Origin: Posidonia oceanica
Lineage: Eukaryota; Streptophyta; Magnoliopsida; Alismatales; Posidoniaceae
Assembly: GCA_037176725.1 (NCBI GenBank)
Contig: JAZBRS010000049.1
Span: 16,634,001-16,698,000, forward strand
Direction: 5' to 3'
DNA length: 64,000 nt
A program made the translations under genes and the position numbers. Shown here one piece after another: positions 19,691 to 31,560 of this stretch (the stretch's first letter is position 1; every line of letters begins with the position of its first letter). A model generated the notes under the pieces. That model saw only the letters and a program-made list of their open reading frames with translations. It ran no database searches and had not been told where the DNA came from.

Positions 19691-22600
19691 GCAAATGCAA
19701 GGAAAAGATTAGAAGCAGTAAAAGGAGAAGTAGAACAACGCATGTGTGAGAACAGGCACTGTCCGGGGCCACACAGAGTAGGTGTGAAGACCTACAAAGG
19801 GGAGAGTGGGCAAACGGAGGGATTACCACTCCTTTGCGACCGTTTCCCGCTAAACCCTTCCACGATGTGTCTCGCACGCTGCCCAAAGCTCGCGATGCGA
19901 TCGGATCGTGGAAAAGGGGGAAGAAAGTCACATTAAGTGGTAAATCCAGGGAAAACTCAACACAAAACACATGGGGAAACGCGAAACGGGGATCTCAGTT
20001 GATAGACAAGAAGAGGAGGCCCCATTCTACATGCTCAGAGAGACAGAAATCGAAAACGAGGAAAACAATGCAAATGGCATGCAAATGAATGCAATGCAGG
20101 GGTTCAGGAGGACGTACCTGGAAATCCGGAAGCCTAATCTGAGCTCTGTCTAGTCCATGCTGAAGAGTGCTTCGCTGCGGTCGCCTGGGCAGCTTACTTG
20201 AGAAAATCCAACGGCCGGATTGGAAAATATCGCAGCTTCAAGGCAGGAAGGCCAGAACAGGGGAGAAGAACAGATCTAGGTGTTAAGGAGGTCCTAGGGA
20301 TGTGCAAAAGGTCCTCCCAAGTGAAGGGGAGCTAAAAGGTGCTTAGTGTGTGCAAAGGGATGCTAAAATGCAAAGCTAAATGAATGCAGGATGCATGCAA
20401 GATGCAAGAAAAGACAAGAGGGGAATTTTTAGAAAAACAGAGGTTCAAATGCCATTTTTGAAAAAGAAAAGGAGGCTAAAAGCAAATTTTCAAAAAGGAT
20501 GGGGCCCACAGGAGAGAGTTTTGAAAACAGGAGAGGGCAGAGGACTTTATTTTGCAAAAGATTGGGTTCAGAAAGCTATTTTGAAAAGAGGGTATGCATC
20601 AAAAGAAGTTTTGAAAACAAATAGAAATCAGAGTGTAATTTTGGAAAAAACTAGGGTCTAAAGTGCAAATTTTCCAGAAAACAGGGTTCTGGGAAGTCCG
20701 GGGATGCAAGTGGAGGGTCTACATGCAATTTTGTAAGCATAGGAGCTAAGATGCAACTTTAGGGGCAAAACAGTCTTTTTACATGGTTTTTAAAGGATGC
20801 AAGGACCTATGTGTGATTTTTGAATCATGCAGGGGTCAAATATGCAATTTTATATGGTAAACATGCTCTGAAATCAGAAGACAGGACTGATGTGCAATTT
20901 TTGAAAAAAATAGGGTAGAAAATGCAATGCAATAAGCAAAAATGCATGCAAAATGATTACTGTGCACTTAACAGGACCTACATGCAAAAATGAAAAAACC
21001 GAGGGACAAGTATGCAATGCAGCATGCAAAAATTGAAAATGAAACCTAAGTTACTACAGTGCAGAGGATGAAAATGCAAAAATGAGAAAAAACAGGGGGT
21101 CAGAATGCAATATGATATGGTAAAATTAATGCATTTAAATTAAATGAACTACTGCAAGACCTATGTGCAAATATTGAAAACAGAGGGGCTGATGCATAAA
21201 ATTTTATAACTAAACAGCACAGTAAAAGGACTGAAAAGAAAATATTGAAAAACACAGACATTCAGAGCAATTTAGCATGGTTTTAAATAAAAAACTTAGC
21301 AACTTAAATGATAGAAGGACCAGAATGCAAAAATGAAAGAACTTAGGCTAAGCATGCAATATTCACCAAAAAACTATATTAATGCGAAAATAAATGCACA
21401 GTAATGGCCGGCGGAGACGAGCACTGTAGTAGTGAGCTACCAGAGCTCGCGACTGCCGGCACAGGGAGGCTGTGGAGGCGCGGACGATCGGAAGAGGTGC
21501 TCCCGACGCTGACGGAGGTCTGACGGCGATTGGCAGAGGTCGACGCGGACTGGAACGAGCTGGAGCGGTCGCCGGAGGTCTGCAGAGCTTCAGAAGCTTC
21601 GTCCGGCCGACCGACGCAGCGATGCTGCGTTCTGAGGGCTGGAGAACGTTCCTGAGACCCGTGCAGACCTGAGGCAACCACCGGAGCTGCGTTTCGCGGC
21701 CCGGAGCGACGAGACGACCGGAGAACTGCGCCGGAGAAGACGACCGGAGCAACGAGCAGAAACAGGGCAGGAGGTCCGGGAACCTACTTCTAAGGGGCTA
21801 AGAAGCAACAGGGGAAGAAGAGGGAGCTGAGGGTATAGGGAATTACCTGGCTCCGCGTCTGAAACGTCCTCCCAACCTCAGCAGTTCCGGAGCTGGCCGA
21901 CGACGTTCGTCCAGTCGCTGCGGTGGTCGTCGGGCACTCGCGGAGGTTGGAGCTGCTTCAGGACGATCTTCCGGTGCTTCCCAGACGTCCGGACGCGAGC
22001 TTCGAAGCTCGGGCTAAGATCTGGCAATTTTTGGGTTCGGCAAAGTGACTGGAGGTGGGGGGGACTGTTGCTGCTCGTCGGACTGGATGGAGCCCTCCGG
22101 GAAGTTGCTGGGAGCTCGAGGAGTGGATCTAGATGATTGGCTTGGATTTCTGGAGAGTGTGGAGTGAGATAGGAGATTGGGTTCGTTTCTGGTCTGAAGG
22201 AGGGGTAAGTGTTTGTGGTGAAGATTTCGGTCTGTGATAGGGGAGAAGGCTGAAGGCTAGGTGTTTCTGAAAGGTGGAGGTCAGGCGAGTAACTTAGGAA
22301 GATTTGGGAAGGTAGGACGGTCTGTGGTGGTGGGAATTCCGAAATGGGTTGGAGTTGGCTTGCAGTTAGCCTCTGCGGTGGATTCAGGTGAACTGGGGTG
22401 GTTCTGAGGGGTGGAATGGCCGGGAAATGGTGGGAGGGGATTGCTGGGTTTCTGGGTGAACTTGGGGGATCAAAATGGAAGGGAATTCGAGGCTGGAACG
22501 GGCTGGTTTCAGGGGAGAAAGAAGGGGAAGTTCTACTGAATTCAGAGGGTGAAGGAGTGGGAAGTTTGCTTGGGAATTCTCTAGATTTCAGCTCTCTCTC

Positions 22601-24550
22601 TCAGACGGCAAAAAAAGGCAATGAAGGGGGTCGAATGCTGAGGCTTTATCAGCTGCTCTCCGGCTTGCTCGCGCGCTCTGGAATTCGAATTCCACTAGCG
22701 CGATCCACTGCTGCTGAGGGAGACAAGCAGCCGGCGAGACGACAGGCAGTTAAAGCCTCCCGGAAAAGGTGCTGAGAGGAGAGGAGGTCGAGGCGAACTG
22801 GTGCTGGATTGGACGGAGAGGGAAGAAGTTAAATTTAAAAACGGGGAGGGAGTCCTGTGCAGCTTCGCGGGAGGAGAAGGAAGAAGCTGAGGGAGAAGAA
22901 GGAAGAAGAAGGAGGAAGAAGGCGGGCCGGACTACTGTGGGCCGAGAAAAAAGAAAAAGAAATAAAGGAGGAAGGGAGAAACGGGCCAACGGGCCCAGTA
23001 AGGAAGAAAAGGAAAGAAAAATGGGAAAGAAGGAAGAAAGAGAGGGAGAAGTGAGGAAATAAAATTGGGAAAAATAAACTAAAAACAAATAAAAATACTA
23101 GAAAGGTTGTGTTGTGAATTAGGATTTTAATTAGATTTTTTAATGACCATTTTGGGTTGATTAATGTGTTTTGGGCTTGATTAGGGTTTTAGGGCTTTGG
23201 TTTTGCTTTTAATTAGTTTTCACTTGATTAAGTGTTTGTTAAACCTTTTTTAAATTGTTTTAAAAATTGTGTTTCCCTTGTTAGATACTTAGGACATTGA
23301 TTAGGATTTTTTAGGATTTATTTTCGTATTAATCAGGATTGGTTTTAGGTTTTTAAGTCTTAGTCTTCTTAGGGTTTTCTTTTCTTAAGTCTTTTTGAGT
23401 TATATTTGATTTTTATTTGTTGATTTTTCTTGATGTTTTTAGTTAGGTTTCTCTTGTCTGATTAGGTGTTTTTAGGTCTTTTAAATGTGTTTTTCTTTTC
23501 CTTTTAATTAAGTTTTTTAATTTGTTTTTTCTTAGGTTTGTTAGGTTAAGTCTTTTGCTTCTTTAATTACTTGTTTTAATGTTTGTTTTTTGATTCTTCT
23601 TTTTAGGGTTTGTTTTTTAATTCTTCTGATGGGGTTTTTACTCTTGGTGGGTTTTGATTTCATTTTAGTTTTTTTTCTTGATTTTTCAGTGTTTTCTTTT
23701 GATTTGTTTTGCATTTTTTAGCTTACATGCTTGGTTTTCCTTTTAGCTTGATTTAGTTAAGTTTAGGTTTTTAATTGCTTGTTTAATGTTTTTTAATTGT
23801 TTTTCTTAGGGTTCTGATTTGTTTCTTTTATGTTTTGGGGTTTTACAGATTTTTAGGGGTTTTTATGGATTTTTGCAAAAGAGAGAAAAGGAAAAGAGAA
23901 GGAGGAAAGAAATGGAAAAAAGAGGGAGATAAAAGGAAAAGAGATAGGTTGAAGGAAAAGGATTTTTTGAAAATTAGGGAAAGTGTTAAAAATAAAGTAA
24001 AAATAGGAATAAGATAGAGGAAGGATAGAAGCACAAAGGGGGCCCACAGTCAAGCAAGAAAAGGAGCAAGAAGGGGATGAAAAGAGAGATGATAATCAGG
24101 AGAGAGAGAGGAGAGAGAAAATGATAATCCCGGAGAGAGAAAAGGATAATTTGGGTGAATAGAGGTCTTAAAGGTCTTGGAATGGGATGAAAATTGGTGA
24201 GTGGGCAGCCTATGGTTTGAGGTGTTGGTTCTGAAGTTTTGGTTTGATTCTAAGAAGGTTTTGGAGGGGTTTTGAGGTGTAGAAAAGGGGAGTTTTGCCT
24301 AGGTTTTCTAGGGTTTTTGGGAATGGTCTAATGTTTGAGATTTTCTAAGTTCTTGGGCAGGTTTGCTAAGTGGGTGTTGGTGGGTTTTCCTATGGATTTT
24401 GGTTAGGTTTTGAGCTTGGGAAGAGGGGTAAAGGCTTAGGTCAAGTTGGCTTGATTTTGAAGGGTAAAAAAGAGGGTTAGGGTTTGGTTTTGGTTTAGGT
24501 TTGAGTCCAGCAATCACCAGGAGGGCTCCAAGTGGTCCAAGCCTGCCAAG

Positions 24551-24630
24551 ATGGGGTATCAACAGATGCCCCTCCCTGAGCAAGGTCAAGCGGAGCGAGG
24601 CCGCTGCTCAGGGTTGACAAGACACCCCAT
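24551..24630 (-). promoter_or_regulatory. Polypurine tract and flanking inverted repeat of element C
   Basis: The tract at 24565-24577 (AGGGAGGGGCATC in sense) abuts the LTR. ATGGGGTATC (24551-24560) pairs with GACACCCCAT (24621-24630) with one mismatch. Inner CCCTGAGC (24574-24581) pairs perfectly with GCTCAGGG (24606-24613). Confidence 0.8.
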
Positions 24631-25136
24631 CTGACCGGCGAAAATAGCGGTTTGCTATGGGCGTGAGCTACTTATTCGGCGGATGCACCGAAGATCGTAG
24701 CCTGTTGCCGCAATGCAAAATGCAGGGTGTAGATGGATGAATGCTAAGTGTGCAATGCGTGCTAATGTAAATGCAATGCAAGAGTTAGTACAAAAGTTAG
24801 CCAATTAGAAGAAAATGCTGATGCTGTGCAAGTGATGTCAATGATACTAAAGTAGTATGCAATGCTAGCTGAGAAGATGCAGAGATGATGCAAGAGAAAA
24901 TGCTAAAAGGACGCGATGTGGTGCAAGGATCCGGCAGGAAGGCCAGACTTGCGCGACAAAGCAAGGGAAAATAGGGTGCAGCTCGTCCCCGCCCGGGGAG
25001 CAAGCTAGCAGAAGAGAAAAGAGGGATGCAAGGGGAGAGAGGCCAACTCTCCTATCGCAAAAAAAGAGGTGCATGACTTTGCCTTCCTTGGGTAAGGCCA
25101 CGCCAAAAAGGGTGATAAGGTGACGGGCTTATCGTC

Positions 25137-26100
25137 CGGATAGTTTACGGTCCTATCAACCGGGAGTGATAGTTTAGGTTATCAGCCTAGAGCGATAGTT
25201 TAGGTTATCAGCCTGGAGCGATAGTTTAGGTTATCAGCCTAGAGTGATAGTTTAGGTTATCAGCCTAGAGCAGTTGTGAGTGATAGTTACTGGATATCAG
25301 CCGTATAACATGGTTGTGTGGGATAGTTTACAGTCCTATCAACTGGCGGATAGTTTACAGACCTATCAACTAGCGGATAGTTTACAGACCTATCAACTGG
25401 CGGATAGTTTACAGACCTATCAACTGAAAGCCACAAACCATGAGTGATAGTTACTGGGTATCAGCCGTATAACGCAAATGCCGGATAGTTTACAGTCCTA
25501 TCAACTGGAGCGATAGTTTACAGACCTATCAACTGGCGGATAGTTTACAGACCTATCAACTGGCGGATAGTTTACAGTCCTATCAACTGGAAACGGCATT
25601 GCGAGGGACAGTTACTGGGTGTCAGCCGTATAACATGATTGCGCGTGATAGTTTAGGATATCAGCCTAGCGATAGTTTACAGTCCTATCAACTGGAACGA
25701 TAGTTTACAGTCCTATCAACTGGTGGATAGTTTACAGGCCTATCAACTGGAACGCGCAATGATGAGGGATAGTTACTGGATATCAGCCGTATAATGCAAT
25801 TGCTGGTGATAGTTTAGGATATCAGCCTAGCGATAATTTACAGTCCTATCAACTAGTGGATAGTTTACAGACCTATCAACTGGCGGATAGTTTACAGACC
25901 TATCAACTAGAAACCGCAATTGCAAGGGACAGTTACTAGATGTCAGCCGTATAACACAACTGTGGGCCAACCATGAATCGGCCCAGATGATAGTTTAGGT
26001 TATCAGCCTGAGAGTGCTTGATTGTTGATAGTTTAGGATATCAGCCTGAGAGTGCTTGATTGTTGATAGTTTAGGATATCAGCCTGAGAGTGCTTGATTG
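25137..26100. repeat. Stem-loop array of element C
   Basis: Short units with GATAG/CTATC (loop TTTACAGTC or TTTACAGAC) alternate with GATA/TATC (loop GTTTAGGT, GTTACTGGG or GTTACTGGA). Two units have GACA/TGTC (25607-25610 with 25620-25623, and near 25928). Tails are CAGCC or CAACTGG. Unit order and number differ from B and D, so the arrays expanded separately. Confidence 0.85.
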
Positions 26101-26560
26101 TTTGATAAGAGGGGATGAGATCATGATAAGAACTATTGCTAAAGAGGGGATGAGATCATGATGAAAGCTATTGCTAAAGAGGGGATGAGATCATGATGAG
26201 AGCTATTGCTAAAGAGGGGATGGGATCATGATGAGAGCTATTACTAAAGAGGGGATGAGATCATGATGAGAGCTATTGCTAAAGAGGGGGTGAGATCATG
26301 ATGAGAGCTATTGCTAAAGAGGGGATGAGATCATGATGAGAGCTATTGCTAAAGAGGGGATGAGATCATGATGAGAGCTATTGCTAAAGAGGGGGTGAGA
26401 TCATGATGAGAGCTATTGCTAAAGAGGGGATGAGATCATGATGAGAGCTATTGCTAAAGAGGGGGTGAGATCATGATGAGAAAGAGGGGGTGAGGTAATG
26501 ATGAGATAAAGAGGGGGTGAGATAATGATGAGATAAAGAGGGGGTGAGGTAATGATGAGA
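26100..26560. repeat. About ten tandem 35-bp units, GATGAGATCATGATGAGA type
   Basis: Units of the form AAAGAGGGGATGAGATCATG plus ATGAGAGCTATTGCT are nearly identical and then degenerate near 26480. The core holds ATGA/TCAT pairing. Related 36-bp units expand further in D (37745-38600). Confidence 0.85.
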
Positions 26561-26724
26561 AATAGGGGATGAGGTAATGATGAGAATGATTGATTGATAA
26601 GATATCGGACTTATCGGTCGGCAAAGAGGGGATGAGGTAATGATGAGAAGAAATCATCCTATGACACCAGGAATATCATAGGGGAAAGAGGGGAAGAATG
26701 ATACCAAGGGGCGATCAAAAGATG

Positions 26725-26750
26725 CCCCTGGTGTCGGGATGACACCAAGG
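26725..26750. other. CCTGGTGTC/GACACCAAGG hairpin, C copy
   Basis: Arms at about 26727-26735 and 26741-26750 around the loop GGGAT. Compared with B, the stem A-T pair is replaced by a G-C pair on both arms. Confidence 0.75.
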
Positions 26751-27322
26751 GTTGGCCAACGCGTCCTTGGCATCGAAAGTAGAGGGTGATGACAAGATTG
26801 TCGTGCTTGTCAGACGAGTAGTTTGGGGTACCAGCCTGCTAGGGACTCAGTTGGGGAAGATCAGCTGAGGATGATGACAGGTTGACGGACCTATCGCCGA
26901 GCAGTTTGGGGTGCCAGCCCGCAAGGGACTCAGCTGAGGATGATCAGCTGAGGAGGATGACAGGTTGACGGACCTTTCGCCGAGCAGTTTGGGGTGCCAG
27001 CCCGCTGGGGATGATGATCCAGCTGGGGGCGACCAGCTGGGGACGCCAGATGGCGTAGCTTGACGACGCGGGTCCGCAGAGGTTCCGGACTCCGGATTGG
27101 GTGCTGAGGACTTTGCTGCGTTGTGATGGCTGCAAGTCTGGTCAGAGGGCCTGAGATGATGATGATAATGAATATGCAATGCATTGAACAGTCTTGAAGT
27201 GCAAGCAGATAGCAGAAACAATTTTTCTTCATTGATAAAGCTTGATGAGTACAATGCCTGTGGCAGGCCAAAAGATGTACAGCATGACTTGAAAGAAGAC
27301 CACATGATGATTGCACAAGGGC

Positions 27323-28526
27323 CTAGTCAGTTCGAGCCTTCTTCGACTGTCTGGAGTTGGGGAATAGGGGGCCGCCTGGCGGGACTTCTGTGATAGGCCA
27401 GAGCTCTCAGACTTCAGCTTCATATTCTGGGGTGCATCCTACACCTCTCACAGCTGCAATGTCTGTTGATTGGACCCCATGCTGCATCAGACTAGCGAGC
27501 TTCTTGGTTGGGGCAGTTGTGCTGAGAGGGTACATCTGTAGAAGCTCGGGCGTTGTACTGTCAATGAAGGCGCCCTGCTGGAAGCCGAACTGGCGCATGA
27601 CCCTGATTGGATGGTACTCTACGCCTGCTGTGAAGCCTGGTAGAATGATCAGCCATGTGTCGCGCGCGCTGAAGAAGACAGTAAATGGCTCGGCTACAGA
27701 GGGGACGATACGCCATATCACAGCGTCGTCAGTCAGCGCTAATAGCTTCTCGTATTCTTCTTTGACGCTCTTTTCTATCTTGGCACGGGCGCTGCTATAG
27801 TAAGCTTCAAAGGCATGCACTTGAGGGCGCAAGAGGTTCATCTCTAAGTGCGCGGTTAGCCAGACTTGTATGAGTGCTCCGCAACCGTGGAAGTGGCGGC
27901 AGCGATGAGAGATGCGGTCCAGCCCGCGATAGGTCTCTGTTAGGACAACTGGTGCCAGGTCTATGTGCTGGGTCACCACAGCTAATGCAATCTCTGCAAC
28001 CTCAATGGCCACTGTTAGTCGGCCATGAGTAAAGATCAGCTCGCCCAGGAAGCGGATAACAAATCCTCGGAGCCACAGCTCATCTCCGAGTTCTGCGCAC
28101 TTGTTCATGATATCATCGAAGTGCGCAAGGCGAAGCATAGGTTCAGGCCCACTGGTGCAGATTAGTTTCTGTTGGCAAGTTCGAGTAGGGAGCCCTGTTA
28201 GCTGGCTCAGGACCTTGAGATATCCATCTCGCCTCATAAAAACAGGCGGCCCCAGGATCTTGGAAAAAGCCGCAGATCCGACGCACCTCTTCCAGTCTAG
28301 GTGTCAGCTCAGTTTTGCCAAAGCGAAAGACATGGTGCGCCGGTTTCCAGAATCTTGCGGCGGCACACAGAAGGTGACGGCTGACGTCCACATCAGTAGC
28401 CTTCAGCAGTTTGGTTGGGATCCCCCAGAGGCGCAGCTTCTCACAGTCTTCCTGAGTGAGCCTGCCGATCCATTCTCGCAGGGTTTCCGAGCAGTGTGCG
28501 GGAGTCAGCAGAGTTGGGAAGCCCAT
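27323..28526 (-). pseudogene. Broken PMD/DUF7745-like gene of element C
   Basis: It starts at a conserved MGFPTLLTP Met (28526). The first 100 or so codons match B and D through WKPAHHVFRF and LEEVRR. The frame then shifts at the same five-T run as in B (near 28265), and the remainder lies in the next frame (28237 downwards). A TGA at 27407-27409 interrupts the last part; homology continues to the stop at 27323 after KKARTD. Position is the same as in B and D, between integrase and the 3' UTR on the sense strand. Confidence 0.7.
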
Positions 28527-29939
28527 TGCGCTGATCGCAGAGATACAGGCTGATAGCTGCAGAGCTTGAAGGTACCTGCTATCAATAAACAGTCAGATCT
28601 CGCAGGCATGTAATCATTGACAACAAGCAGAAGCTGAGACTGAAAATGTAGTTCCATATGCAATCTAGCAAGGTGATAACAGAACATAGCAATTAAGCAC
28701 TGATAAGCAGGGGGATTCTGCAGCGGTCTTGCGAACACGGGGGCGAGGGCCGGTAGGAGATCTGGACCAGCACAGCTCGAGTGGCGTCAATGTGCTCTGC
28801 TGGGGAGGAGTACTGTCTCAGGGCCGAAGCGCGTTGCAGAGCGGGAGAAATTGATAGGAAAGGAATGATAGAAGAAGATGCATGTATGCATGATGCAGGT
28901 GATATGCTTATGAAGATGAGTAGTATGCTTGGATGGATGAGTATGCTTGGATGCCCTCAGCATACGGAGTGCTTTGGTGCCTGCTGCAAAGGAAGGGAGT
29001 GGTCCCTGACTCACTGGGCCCTACCTAGACTCTTGGCTTGCTAGTGGCGCTCCGGAACAGGTGTTGGCATTGTACAGGTGGTGGTGTGGTGAGGACAGGC
29101 TATTGGCCAAACTCTCAGGACCTACACCTATTCTTTCAGCTCTCTTTTTTTTTTGATTGATTTCTCCCTCATAGGTATGCAGTCTTTCTCTGCCCCTAGC
29201 CAGGAGAGGGTGAGTGTTCGCTCTTGAAGGGATGTGGTAAATTCTTTTAAGCTCGACATGCTGGGGATCTCTAGTGAAGCATGAGGGATAATGGTGCCTG
29301 TGTTTTTCGGGCTGCAACTTGCCTTTTCCCCTTTTTTTTTTTTTTTTTTTTTGGGTTTTTGTTCTATCTCTCTTTTTTTTGCTTGTTGTTTTGCTTTTCT
29401 CTCTTTTTTTTTTAGGCTTTTGCTATCCCCATTTTGGTGGCAAAAGGAGGGTGTTTGAAATGTAATGGATTTAGACTTTGGGTCTGCCGTGTGATGGGTA
29501 GAAGGAGCAGGGTTAGACTGCACACCCCTATCTCTAGGGCCGGCTTCTGTCTTCGTCTTCTGTTCCTTGGATGTGCCCAAACCTAGGTGTCTACTCTCAC
29601 TTTTTCCAGACTCACATCCTAACATTTTTCCTCCCTCAGAGGTGTATGTCCTTGCGAGATTAGGCGGTTCGCTTGTCCTGATTGGTGGTGGCTCCCTCAC
29701 TAGCTAAGACATCTGAGTAGTGCCAGGTGAGGTGGGGTGACTCTTTCCAGAGCAGGCAAGCACTTCTGGTTTTCATCACCGGGCTAAAGATACAATGCTT
29801 GAGAGGATGACGATGATGATTTTGGAGAGAGAGAATGTAAGAGTTGAAAGGATGACGATGATGATTTGAAAAGATGTGGCAAGAGGCGAGAATGCAAGTG
29901 CAAGTGGGAGAAGGGCATCTGCAACGGGGCCGCTTTCGG
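28527..29939 (-). other. Spacer between integrase and PMD-like gene, element C
   Basis: No gene. Sense A-runs (plus-strand T-runs near 29140 and 29330-29415) and conserved blocks shared with D, including GATAGCAAAAGCC near 29425 and CCCGGTGATGA near 29780. GATGACGATGATGATTT occurs twice near 29806-29870. Confidence 0.5.
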
Positions 29940-30624
29940 CTACTGATAGTACTTCTTTAGATAGCAGAGGTTGATGGGCTCAGACTGCTCGACCCGGTCC
30001 ATATCCTCAAGAGTTGCAGCGCCTCCCGAAAAGATCTGCTTGACCACAAAGGGGCCACGCCAGTTGGGTCGGAATTTCCCTCGACCGTCAGGCAAGTGAA
30101 TGGCGCGCAAGACAAGGTCCCCTGGCTGAAAGTTTCTGGGCTGGACCTTCTTCAAGAATGCTCTGGCCATCCGCTTCTGATAGCAGTGAGCGTTGTGCAT
30201 GGCTTGCAGTCTGTGCTCATCAATTAAGTTCAGTTGGATGCAGCGGTCTTCGACCCATTCTGCCTCTTCCAACCCAGCTTCTCGTAGGATCCGTAGAGAG
30301 GGGATCTCTACTTCAACAGGTAACACCGCTTCCATTCCGTACACCAGAGAGTACGGGGTGGCTCCTGTAGAGGTCCGGATTGATGTCCTGTACGCCCAGA
30401 GTGCGTACGGGAGCTTGTCGTGCCAATCCTTGTGGGTTTCTGCCATTTTCTTCAGAATTTTAACAATGTTCTTGTTTGCAGACTCCACTGCTCCGTTCAT
30501 CTGTGGCCGATAGGGCGAGGATCGATGATGCTTGATCTTAAGACTCTGCAGGAAATCCTCGATCCTTTTGGCAATGAAGTTTGTGCCATTATCAGAGATG
30601 ACTGAGTGTGGGACCCCATACCGG
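29940..30624 (-). pseudogene. Integrase C-terminal part of element C, cut by element D
   Basis: The frame is open from the junction at 30624 to a stop at 29940-29942 after LKKYYQ. It begins in the core at YGVPHSVISDNG (second catalytic Asp), includes the Glu in VESANKN and the GPF module (WRGPFVV). Everything upstream (catalytic Asp 1, zinc finger, RT, gag) is missing because D's LTR starts at 30625. Predicted target duplication ACCGG (30620-30624), partner outside the window. Of the integrase fragments this one has no internal stop. Confidence 0.85.
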
Positions 30625-30932
30625 TGTAGCGATCCCGATCGGAATCAGGCTCGCTATCTAGCGGCGATTGGATCCGAGGAAGGGGCTCGACTCGAAAACA
30701 CTTGAAATCGAGGAGAAAAGAGAAAGATAAGACATATCAGAGTCGCCACCATGTCCATTAACGGGAGACAAGGAAAATCGGGGGAAATGCGTGAATTAAC
30801 ACGCAAAACCAAGCAAGAAATGCAAAGCAAAGAAAACAAATGCAAATATATGCAAATGAGATGACTCTAGCCTAGGATAAGGGCAGTACGGTCATTGCGG
30901 GCCAAGAGAGGGTAAGGACTCCTGTTACGTGC

Positions 30933-30954
30933 GGGGAAGGTGTTAGGCACCCCC
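30933..30954 (-). other. Conserved U5 hairpin, D copy
   Basis: Identical in form to the B and E hairpins (GGGG/CCCC outer, GTG/CAC inner pairs). Confidence 0.7.
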
Positions 30955-31189
30955 GACACGCCCGAGAATCGGTCTTTCTAGGCTTACGCTCGCATACGCA
31001 GGAAAATACAGGATTGAATGCCTATGTGCCTATAAATGCCTAAATGAATGCTCAAGGTGTGCTCTAGTGGGAAGAAGCAAAGCAAGGAAGTAAACGTGCT
31101 CTCTAAGTGCTCAGCTACGCTGTCTGTGTTCCGAACCAGGCAAAACCTAGCTCGTGAGAACCCCAGGCAGTAAGCATCACAGCCCTATA

Positions 31190-31560
31190 TGCAGATGCAG
31201 GCGAGAAAGCAAAACGACAAGGAAACCATGCAATGCAGTCGGCATGCAAGGGAAAACGGCGTAAAACACGCAAAACTAGACGAGAAAAGAGCAAGGCACG
31301 CAGAACGGAGCAAAAGGACAAAATCGGCACGCGAAACAAGCGAGAAAGCAAGGCAGCGCGCAAAACGAGACAAGGAAGCAAAGAGGCACGTAAAACGGTG
31401 CAAAAATGAGAGCGGCACGCAAAACAAGCGAGAAAGCGAGGCAGCGCGCAAAACAAGGCAAGAAAATAGAGGGGCACGCAAAACGGTGCAAAAACGAGAG
31501 CGGGCACACGAAACGGTGCCAAAACAGCGAAGCAAAAACCTCGGAAAAGCCATGCGAATG
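31190..31560 (-). repeat. LTR minisatellite, D copy
   Basis: Roughly ten units around GGCACGCAAAACRRRGC, more diverged than in B. Confidence 0.75.

Larger units (their letters stand above)
18770..24564 (-). mobile_element. 3' LTR of element C, 5.80 kb
   Basis: Plus-strand ends are TGTAGCAATCCC (18770) and GGGGTATCAACA (24564), followed by the polypurine tract. The order of parts equals that of B and D: terminus, U5 block, minisatellite (19340-19690), ATGCAA-rich stretch (20400-21370), GC-rich part (21400-22800), purine-rich stretch (22850-23060) and T-rich plus strand (23090-23830). It is closer to D than to B. A 14-bp palindrome GGAATTCGAATTCC lies at 22680-22693. No coding region is supported. 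Confidence 0.88.
24631..27322 (-). other. 3' UTR of element C
   Basis: Non-coding. A conserved start (to about 25130) is followed by the hairpin array, the 35-bp array, one GATAAG/CTTATC unit (near 26596), the CCTGGTGTC hairpin and two GCAGTTTGGGGTGCCAGCC-type units (26820-27005), ending at the PMD-like gene. Confidence 0.7.
18770..30624 (-). mobile_element. Element C, visible part (3' LTR to integrase)
   Basis: LTR, polypurine tract, 3' UTR, PMD-like pseudogene and the C-terminal integrase, interrupted at 30624 by D. Inserted into B's RNase H codons. Confidence 0.85.
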
